The notes below the pieces were generated by a model. It saw only the letters and a list, made by a program, of their open reading frames with translations, was not told the origin of the DNA and did not search any database. From positions 1 through 48,741 of the forward strand of contig JBNKVX010000020.1 of NCBI GenBank assembly GCA_050299435.1: a stretch of DNA of 48,741 nt. The letters are read 5' to 3'. Positions 42,234-48,741 of the stretch are shown piece after piece. This stretch comes from 1162T-S-0a-05 sp050299435. Lineage in GTDB: Bacteria; Pseudomonadota; Gammaproteobacteria; Pseudomonadales; Cellvibrionaceae. The translations under genes were made by a program, and so were the position numbers. Every line of letters begins with the position of its first letter. Position 1 is the stretch's first letter.

Positions 42234-43121
42234 ATGAATGATATCGCTATTCCAGAATTAAAAAAGTACGAGAAAGGTCGTTCTCTTTGGCAAGATGCCT
42301 TCAGCCGATTATATAAAAACAAATTGGCGATGTTTGGCTTAGCCACTCTCACAGTCATTGTGATACTCGCATTGTTCACGCCTTGGATTGCACCCTATGA
42401 CTATGAAGCACAGGATCTTTATTTAGGTGCTACACCGCCGTCTTCCGAGCACTGGTTGGGAACTGATGTTTTTGGGCGCGACCAGCTCACACGCATGCTT
42501 TACGGCAGTCGTATTTCTTTAATGGTGGGTTTGGTCGCGACCAGTGTCGCTTTGCTTATCGGCGTAACCTGGGGGACCATCGCAGGATTTTTTGGCGGAC
42601 GAATAGATGCAATGATGATGCGTACCGTCGATGTGCTGTACGCCCTGCCCTTCGCCATATTTATTATTTTGTTAACCGTCGTTTTTGGCCGAAGTATGAT
42701 TTTGCTTTTCCTTGCAATCGGCGCCGTCGAATGGTTGACAATGGCAAGAATTGTACGTGGGCAGGTTGTTTCTTTACGCAGACAAGAATTTATTGAAGCC
42801 GCGATTGCGATGGGAGTGAATCGCTGGCAAATTATGCGACGGCATTTAGTCCCCAATGTGCTGGGTCCCATTATTGTCTATACCACCTTAACCATTCCCA
42901 GCGTCATTTTGCTGGAATCTTTTTTAAGTTTTCTTGGCCTCGGGATTCAACCACCGCAAAGCTCTTGGGGTTCGCTCATCAAAGCGGGAGTTGAAACCAT
43001 GGAAGAATATCCCTGGCTTCTAATTTATCCAGGCATATTGCTTTCGTTAACACTTTTCTCCTTAAATTTCCTCGGAGATGGTTTGCGGGATGCCCTTGAC
43101 CCAAGAACCTCCAAGGACTAA
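42234..43121 (+). CDS. oppC: Oligopeptide ABC transporter permease OppC
   Basis: The 295-residue protein is the second permease, with the OppC-type N-terminal extension (SLWQDAFSRLYKNKLAMFG), LGTDVFGRDQLTRMLYGSRI and an EAA loop (FIEAAIAMGVNRWQIMRRHL). It ends 4 bp before the ATPase start. Confidence 0.96.
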   Translation: MNDIAIPELKKYEKGRSLWQDAFSRLYKNKLAMFGLATLTVIVILALFTPWIAPYDYEAQDLYLGATPPSSEHWLGTDVFGRDQLTRMLYGSRISLMVGLVATSVALLIGVTWGTIAGFFGGRIDAMMMRTVDVLYALPFAIFIILLTVVFGRSMILLFLAIGAVEWLTMARIVRGQVVSLRRQEFIEAAIAMGVNRWQIMRRHLVPNVLGPIIVYTTLTIPSVILLESFLSFLGLGIQPPQSSWGSLIKAGVETMEEYPWLLIYPGILLSLTLFSLNFLGDGLRDALDPRTSKD

Positions 43122-43125
43122 TTCC

Positions 43126-44733
43126 ATGCCTTTGCTAGAAGTTAAAAATTTACGTACCTGCTTCTATACAAGGGAAGGCCAGACTGTTGCAGTCAGCGAT
43201 GTCAGTTTTTCAGTTGAAAAAGGGAAAGTCTTAGGCATTGTGGGCGAATCCGGTTCTGGAAAATCCGTGTGCTGTTACAGCATTCTTGGCTTAATTCCCT
43301 CCCCGCCCGGGAAAATTGAAAATGGCAGTGCTATTTTTGACGGCCTGGACTTACTTAAAATTAACGAAAAAACCTTGCGCGCTTATCGAGGCAATCGCAT
43401 CTCAATGATCTTTCAGGACCCGATGACATCTCTCAATCCCTTTATGCGGATTGGCGATCAGTTAATAGAGGCCTTGCAATGTCACAACAAAAGCCTGAAT
43501 AAGAAAGAGGCAAAAGAAAAAGCCATTTTCTCATTAGAAGAAGTAGGTATCACAAATGCAAGAGAGCGTATTGACGCTTACCCCCATCAATTTTCTGGCG
43601 GTATGCGACAACGCGTCATGATTGCCATGGCTTTGATCACCGAACCGGAATTATTGATCGCAGATGAGCCTACTACCGCGCTTGATGTAACTGTTCAACT
43701 GCAAATATTAAAACTCATAAAAGAAATTCAGCTTCGGCGTGAACTTGCGGTGATTTTTATCACTCATGATCTTGGCGTCATCGCTGATATTGCCGACGAT
43801 ATTATTGTAATGAAAAATGGTGAAATCGTAGAAAGCGGCACGCCTGAAAAAATATTTCATCATTGCGAGCAAGCTTACACTCAAAAACTTATCGAAGCGA
43901 TTCCCAAGAGTGCCAAACCGGAAGCCTATCGCCAAGCAAATAATGAAAGCATCTTTGTGGATGTCAAAAATCTTGTCACTCACTTCCCAAATTATCGGGG
44001 ATTAATTCGGCGGAAATTGGTTAGCACAGTTAAAGCTGTTGATGATATTAGTCTCAGTATTAAAGAAGGTGAGATTTTTGGATTGGTTGGCGAGTCTGGA
44101 TCCGGTAAATCCAGTTTAGGTCGGAGCATTATCAGGTTAGTAGAAAGTCAGGCGGGTTCTGTACAAATTGGAGATTTTAAAGTCAGGGATTTAAGCCCGG
44201 ACAAACTGCAAAGGGCTCGTCGTCAATTTCAGATGATTTTTCAGGATCCCTATGCCTCATTAAATCCAAGAATGACTGTTTTCGATACTTTGGCTGAACC
44301 GATGCTATTGCACAAATTAGCCAATAGAGCAGATTTATTGGAAAAAGTGAACACGCTCATGGATGAAGTGGGCCTGGAACGAAAACACATACGTAAATAC
44401 CCACATGAATTTTCTGGCGGCCAACGACAACGTATCGCTATTGCGCGCGCATTGGCAGTTGAACCCCGCTTCATTGTCGCTGATGAACCCGTGTCGGCCC
44501 TCGATGTGACTATTCAAGCGCAGATACTGGACTTGCTTCTGCAATTGACCAAAAAGCACAAATTAACCATGTTATTCATCTCTCACGACCTCTCTGTCGT
44601 GCGCTACCTGTGTGACCGCATCGCTGTGATGCAACATGGAAAAATCGTAGAACTCGAGCAAACTGAAAAATTATTTTCTCAACCCTCGCATGTTTATACA
44701 CGAACACTACTATCAGCGATTCCCAAAGTTTAA
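43126..44733 (+). CDS. oppD: Fused oligopeptide ABC transporter ATPase (OppD-OppF in one chain)
   Basis: The ATG at 43126 has AAGGA at 43113-43117, a good spacing; the longer frame from 43078 would overlap oppC. The 535-residue protein carries two complete nucleotide-binding domains: Walker A GESGSGKS twice, signature FSGGMRQR and FSGGQRQR, Walker B LLIADEPT and FIVADEPV, and H-loops ITHDLG and ISHDLS. In most Opp systems these are separate OppD and OppF proteins; fusion occurs in YejF. The fused chain gives one ATPase dimer for OppB-OppC. It closes the operon. Confidence 0.95.
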   Translation: MPLLEVKNLRTCFYTREGQTVAVSDVSFSVEKGKVLGIVGESGSGKSVCCYSILGLIPSPPGKIENGSAIFDGLDLLKINEKTLRAYRGNRISMIFQDPMTSLNPFMRIGDQLIEALQCHNKSLNKKEAKEKAIFSLEEVGITNARERIDAYPHQFSGGMRQRVMIAMALITEPELLIADEPTTALDVTVQLQILKLIKEIQLRRELAVIFITHDLGVIADIADDIIVMKNGEIVESGTPEKIFHHCEQAYTQKLIEAIPKSAKPEAYRQANNESIFVDVKNLVTHFPNYRGLIRRKLVSTVKAVDDISLSIKEGEIFGLVGESGSGKSSLGRSIIRLVESQAGSVQIGDFKVRDLSPDKLQRARRQFQMIFQDPYASLNPRMTVFDTLAEPMLLHKLANRADLLEKVNTLMDEVGLERKHIRKYPHEFSGGQRQRIAIARALAVEPRFIVADEPVSALDVTIQAQILDLLLQLTKKHKLTMLFISHDLSVVRYLCDRIAVMQHGKIVELEQTEKLFSQPSHVYTRTLLSAIPKV

Positions 44734-45433
44734 GTACGTTTTTTAATCACTCGCGCTCTTTGGATATTGTTTGTGGGCGATTCGGACAACCTTTTTTAAT
44801 GCACACTTTGAGAAACTCACAATTTTGGCGCACAAATTTCAATATCCAACAGTCCTACGCGCGAAATGAGTTAAACAAAAAGCATGAGTGCACAGAATTG
44901 TAAGCCTTTTGTCTAATTCCTAAGCATTGACAAGTGTTAAGGTTACGTTAATATTCCACTCAGGCTTAATACAGGCGTTTAATTTCACAAAGTAACTCCG
45001 ACCAACGGTTAAACAATAAAATGTTGGCGTAGGCTTTGCTAATAATCGCTATTAAGTAAAAAATTAATTACAGGATGTGCTCTACTGTCGCCGAGATTTA
45101 TTTCTAAGCGTCATATCAACAGTAGTTTTATATGTAGTTAATTTTGTTGCTGATGCTTGGATTCATGTGAGTAGGATCAACAAGATCAAAAACAGAAGCT
45201 GCACCTGCCACAGAGTAAAAAAGCGCTGGCCATTTTTTAGGTAATGTGGGGGGTGACTATGGTTTTTCCATTCGTTTTCTATTGCCGTCTGGCAACCCAT
45301 CTTATGCTAATTGATAACTCGATTTGAAACTCAAAAGGTTTCGAATTACTGCATTTTTGAATAAAAAATCAGGTTCGGGTGGCCATCGCTATAAGTTTCA
45401 GATATTTCACAACAATATTTCGGAGAAAAACCA
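44734..45433 (+). promoter_or_regulatory. Long leader of the TonB-dependent receptor
   Basis: No gene is seen. TTGACA at 44927-44932 and TAATAT at 44949-44954 with a 16-bp spacer form a good sigma70 promoter, which would give a leader of about 470 nt. GGAG at 45422-45425 precedes the ATG of the receptor. Other inverted pairs (CCAAC 45003 / GTTGG 45024) are short. I see no cobalamin-riboswitch box. Confidence 0.45.
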
Positions 45434-48115
45434 ATGGTTAAACAAAAGAAACTAGCGTTGGCGGTTCATCTCGCCAGCTTGGGGTTGGTTAGTTCGGTTT
45501 TCACCAGCGCGCCTGTTTTTGCCCAGGAAGATGAAGAAACCGTCATGGAAGAGGTGTTTATCACCGGTTCGAGAATTAAAAGAACCACAGAATACCAGGA
45601 GGGCTCTCAGGTTGTCAGCATTGATCGCGAATCAATTGATGCTACAGGAACATTAATTATTGCTGACGTATTGCGTGATTCGCCGCTGAACGCTTACGGT
45701 TCATTCAATGAAAGATCAGGTAGCTCAGCTCAATCCAATGCGACTGTTGATCTTCGAGGTCTGGGTTCAGAGCGCACTTTGGTGACGATGGACGGACGCC
45801 GCTTGGTCGGTTCACCCAACCAGGGCGCTGCGATTACCAATATCAACATGATTCCCATGGCAGCGGTTGAACGCGTTGATATTCTCGCTGACGGTGCTTC
45901 GGCGGTATACGGTTCTGATGCTGTGGCCGGCGTAGTAAACATGCAAATGCGCCGCAATTTCGATGGTGTTGAATTCAATATACGTAAAGGTGACCGATCT
46001 CGCGATGACGGCGGCGAATTCGGTGCAAGTTTAATTGTTGGTATCACCGGGGATAAGGGCAATATTACTTTCGCGGCCGAAACTAACCGTCGCGATCCTA
46101 TTTGGGACCGCGATCGCGAATACACTGCACCCTGGACGCGAGACAACAATGGCAACGGTGTGATTGATGCCTACGTTGATACTGACGGCTACTCTATTTA
46201 CGGCGCCTCAATCTGGCTGTACGACCCCGCGACAGGTTTTGACCAGATTCAAGCCGCAACTTCGTGTCAGGAAGGCAACGGTTTTCTCGGTGTTGTCGAT
46301 GCTGATATCGACTGGGGTTATCCTTCTGATTTAAATGAAAACACATATTGTATGTACGGCTATGCCGACGTTTCTGCTAACAAGGCTGAACTCGAACGCA
46401 CCAATATTTTTGTGAATGCTGAATATGAAGTCAGTGACAATATGCAATTTTATTCCACCGCTTTAGCTTCCCGCGTAGAATCCTTTGGCCGCTACGCTCC
46501 ACCCGCCGCCACATGGAGTGATATGCCAGCGGATTATTCTGATGTGCCTTTTGATATTCCCGCGTTACTTACCGCTGGCGATATCACCACAGATTATTCG
46601 CTCATTGGGTTTTATCGTTGGACCAATATTGGACCGCGCGACAACTATGTCACTGATACTCAGTTTGATTTTACCAACGGTTTTCGAGGCGATGTCGGTG
46701 ACGGTATAAGCTATGACTTTTACTATCAACACAGTCAGTATGACGTGAAAGAATACGGCTACTACTATCTCTCCTATCCAGGCTTGGATTATGTCCTGGA
46801 GTCAGGAATCGATCCGTTTTCTGCGGCGGGTGCTGGTGCGATGAGTGCGACCACAACCCAGGATAACTATACCAAGATGGACAAAATCTACGGCCATATG
46901 CAATTTGATATGGGTAGTTTATCGGGTGGTGAAGTAATCGGTTTGTTCGGTTTTGAACAAATGGAAGTTGAATATCAAAACAAATATGACCGTCACTCTG
47001 AAAGCGGCCAAGTTGGGGGTAGTTCTGGTAATTCATCCCAAGGTGAACGCGATGTTACAGCTTTATTTGCTGAGGCGGTATTCCCTGTCACCGGTGCCCT
47101 GGAGTTAAACGCAGCTATACGCTATGACGACTACAGTGACTTTGGTTCAGCAGTATCACCTTCTATCTCGGCAACCTGGCTTGTGACTGACGATGTCACT
47201 TTACGCGGCCGTTGGGGACAGGGCTTTAGAGCGCCGGGTTTGGACCAACTTTATGGGCCACTTACCTTTTCTGCTGAAGATGCCTCTGACCAACTCACGT
47301 GTAGCTTAAATAGCATCCCGCCAGATCAATGTGGCTCTTCTCAATTTGACACCTACTTCAGCACTAATCCTGATTTGGATGCTGAAAACTCAGAGTCTAT
47401 AAGTCTGGGGGTTAACTGGGATATCACCGACTCCTTGAACCTGGATATTGCGTATTACGACATCTCCATTGACGACGTGATTACCCAGCCATCAACACAA
47501 AGTGTTTTCTTTGCTGAAGCAGCGGGTTTCCAATTTGATCAATCGTCTGGAACCTATGTAGACCGCAGTGGTGGCTTTGTGGAGGTATACAGCAGTTACA
47601 CAAACCAGGGTGAATTGGCAGTGAGTGGTGTCGACATTCAGCTTTCTCACCTCTTGTCCACGCCTATTGGTGACATTACCAATGACATCTTTTGGGCGCG
47701 CCAACTTAGCTATGAGCAAGCCGCGTACTTTGGCGGACCCAGCCAGGAAACTGCGGGTTTTAACCTTCAACCAGAAAGCATGCTCCAATGGGCTTTGGGT
47801 TGGAATTTAGGCTCACACAGCTTTGATATGGTGTTGAACTATACTGGCCCATCGTCAATTCAGGATTTTATTGCCTTTAATAACAGTGGCACTGCTTTCC
47901 TGGATACCGCTGATGAAGAGCTGGATAGCTGGACCACAATCAACGTTGCCTACACATTTGACGCAGACAATCTGGGTGCATTTACGCTCGGTGCAACAAA
48001 TGTGACGGACGAAGATCCTGTGCTTGATAGAACGGACAAATATGATCGATCTCACTACGATTTGTATGATCCGACAGGAAGAACCATTTATGTTTCCTAC
48101 TCTCTTAAGCTGTAA
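45434..48115 (+). CDS. TonB-dependent outer-membrane receptor
   Basis: The 893-residue protein has a signal peptide (1-30, ending VFAQ), a plug domain (VFITGSRIKRTTEYQ, IIADVLRDSP, TVDLRGLGSERTLVTMDGR, VERVDILADGASAVYGSDAV, VAGVVN) and a long beta-barrel ending YVSYSLKL. The subfamily with plug GSRI and LRGLGxxRTLVLxxGRR is abundant in marine gammaproteobacteria and often takes up carbohydrates, peptides or metal complexes; the substrate cannot be told. No substrate-specific enzyme cluster surrounds it. A strong terminator follows. Confidence 0.95.
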   Translation: MVKQKKLALAVHLASLGLVSSVFTSAPVFAQEDEETVMEEVFITGSRIKRTTEYQEGSQVVSIDRESIDATGTLIIADVLRDSPLNAYGSFNERSGSSAQSNATVDLRGLGSERTLVTMDGRRLVGSPNQGAAITNINMIPMAAVERVDILADGASAVYGSDAVAGVVNMQMRRNFDGVEFNIRKGDRSRDDGGEFGASLIVGITGDKGNITFAAETNRRDPIWDRDREYTAPWTRDNNGNGVIDAYVDTDGYSIYGASIWLYDPATGFDQIQAATSCQEGNGFLGVVDADIDWGYPSDLNENTYCMYGYADVSANKAELERTNIFVNAEYEVSDNMQFYSTALASRVESFGRYAPPAATWSDMPADYSDVPFDIPALLTAGDITTDYSLIGFYRWTNIGPRDNYVTDTQFDFTNGFRGDVGDGISYDFYYQHSQYDVKEYGYYYLSYPGLDYVLESGIDPFSAAGAGAMSATTTQDNYTKMDKIYGHMQFDMGSLSGGEVIGLFGFEQMEVEYQNKYDRHSESGQVGGSSGNSSQGERDVTALFAEAVFPVTGALELNAAIRYDDYSDFGSAVSPSISATWLVTDDVTLRGRWGQGFRAPGLDQLYGPLTFSAEDASDQLTCSLNSIPPDQCGSSQFDTYFSTNPDLDAENSESISLGVNWDITDSLNLDIAYYDISIDDVITQPSTQSVFFAEAAGFQFDQSSGTYVDRSGGFVEVYSSYTNQGELAVSGVDIQLSHLLSTPIGDITNDIFWARQLSYEQAAYFGGPSQETAGFNLQPESMLQWALGWNLGSHSFDMVLNYTGPSSIQDFIAFNNSGTAFLDTADEELDSWTTINVAYTFDADNLGAFTLGATNVTDEDPVLDRTDKYDRSHYDLYDPTGRTIYVSYSLKL

Positions 48116-48141
48116 ACAAACTTAAGCTATAAACCAATAAA

Positions 48142-48175
48142 AAAGCCCCGCACTAGCGGGGCTTTCTCTTTTTAT
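48142..48175. terminator. Strong bidirectional intrinsic terminator
   Basis: AAAGCCCCGC (48142-48151) and GCGGGGCTTT (48156-48165) form a perfect 10-bp stem with a 4-nt loop. T-rich tails follow on both strands (CTCTTTTT on plus; TTTTTTATT on minus), serving the convergent receptor and hydroxylase genes. Confidence 0.93.
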
Positions 48176-48189
48176 TCACTGCGCTTTTT

Positions 48190-48741
48190 TTAACGACGCC
48201 GCTTGAATTTAGTTCCCTTACCTCTTTTGTTTGCCGGTTTACTGGGGCCCTTGTTCTTTGCCGCGGTACTTTTCGCCTGCTTCGAATTTGAAGGTGTAAT
48301 TCTGTAATCACGCTCTCGAAACCAAAAATTACAGGCCCATTTTTCCCCTTTTCTTACTGGTAAGCCACCGTGCAAACTGGAAGGGTGTTTGATATTCGTC
48401 CCGGGTTTAACATTGTGAAATAAAACCATGCGCCCTTTCTTTGCGCGCACTGCTATATCGAGCTCCGGGAAACCCGTGCCGCCACCCTCTTCCACATCAT
48501 TAAAATACAGTAAACAGGTTACAAGGCGCTGGCCTCCGCGTGCCATGCAGCGCTCACCGGATTCTGACCCCCAATCCCAGGCATCAAAGTGGGGCTGGTA
48601 TTCTTCTGTGAGTCCATAATGAATCACTTGAAGTGACTCAGCATTTATCAGTGGAATGCCCACTAGCTCACTCACACGTTTGGATAAACTCGCAATCGTG
48701 GGATTGTGGTTTAAGTCTATCCAACAATTACTACCTGTCCT
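48190..48741 (-). CDS. Prolyl-4-hydroxylase-like 2-oxoglutarate/Fe(II) dioxygenase, 5' end outside the window
   Basis: The frame is open to the window edge; the GTG at 48675 is internal, since conserved family sequence (RTGSNCWIDLNHNPTIASLS) lies before it. Iron ligands appear as PHFDAWDW (H, D), with HGGLPVRKGEKWACNFWFRE supplying the distal His and the 2-oxoglutarate-binding Lys. LVTCLLYFNDVEEGGGTGFP is typical of the prolyl-4-hydroxylase alpha family. The end is a lysine/arginine tail of about 35 residues (KNKGPSKPANKRGKGTKFK), unusual in this family. Convergent with the TonB-dependent receptor. Bacterial members hydroxylate proline in proteins or peptides; the target is unknown. Confidence 0.9.
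   Translation of the reverse strand, partial: RTGSNCWIDLNHNPTIASLSKRVSELVGIPLINAESLQVIHYGLTEEYQPHFDAWDWGSESGERCMARGGQRLVTCLLYFNDVEEGGGTGFPELDIAVRAKKGRMVLFHNVKPGTNIKHPSSLHGGLPVRKGEKWACNFWFRERDYRITPSNSKQAKSTAAKNKGPSKPANKRGKGTKFKRRR

Noticed and set aside
45003..45028. CCAAC/GTTGG pair as a regulatory hairpin in the receptor leader
   Set aside because: Five-base arms with a 16-nt gap occur often by chance in AT-rich DNA.
1..48741. CRISPR arrays, insertion sequences and integrase genes
   Set aside because: No regularly spaced repeats, transposase motifs or tyrosine/serine recombinase motifs were found by reading.

Overview
The window reads as one contig from a Gram-negative gammaproteobacterium. 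The best fit is the marine Cellvibrionales/Alteromonadales type. The order uvrY(gacA)-uvrC-pgsA-tRNA-Cys-tRNA-Leu and the set mltD/gloB/yafS/rnhA/dnaQ both match the enteric chromosome. The large TonB-dependent receptor, lipoprotein signals and multihaem cytochromes fit a marine or saprophytic lifestyle. This placement is inferred from gene content only.

Region 1 (1-5667) is a tight plus-strand cluster: a haem-b-like membrane protein (cut by the window edge), a periplasmic cytochrome with 21 CXXCH motifs, a second with 13 CXXCH plus one CX3CH, and a SPOR/TPR protein ending in an outer-membrane beta-barrel. Together they look like an electron conduit from the quinone pool to the cell surface. 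A fatty-acid-hydroxylase-family membrane enzyme (5748-6905) and a small exported protein (6983-7801) follow.

Region 2 (about 8.1-18.0 kb) is accessory DNA ending at the 3' end of tRNA-Leu(UAA), a classical island integration site. Two further copies of the tRNA 3' end lie at 12844 and 13781. The region carries a nuclease/DUF2075 helicase/S24-peptidase fusion beside a MazG-like pyrophosphohydrolase broken by one stop codon, an AbiE-type toxin-antitoxin pair, an orphan Sfp-type phosphopantetheinyl transferase, and a divergent pair that may be a new system: a membrane-anchored HTH regulator and an exported beta-propeller-like protein sharing a homologous C-terminal domain. Gene relics (a lipoprotein fragment and a phnA pseudogene) lie around it.

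Region 3 (17.9-28.2 kb, minus strand) is conserved core with insertions: tRNA-Leu, tRNA-Cys plus a scrambled partial tRNA-Cys, pgsA, an RTX-repeat exported protein and an unknown membrane-anchored protein (both between pgsA and uvrC), uvrC, uvrY, an AlkB-like dioxygenase, and a translationally coupled operon CBS-GGDEF / periplasmic solute-binding protein / chemoreceptor.

Region 4 (28.3-38.5 kb) is housekeeping: a LeuA-type synthase, an exported unknown protein, leuB, dnaQ, rnhA, yafS, gloB, mltD and an HDOD/GAF protein. Region 5 (38.6-48.7 kb) holds a methyltransferase, an oligopeptide ABC importer (oppA, oppB, oppC and a fused oppDF), a TonB-dependent receptor behind a long leader, a strong bidirectional terminator, and a prolyl-4-hydroxylase-like enzyme cut by the right edge.
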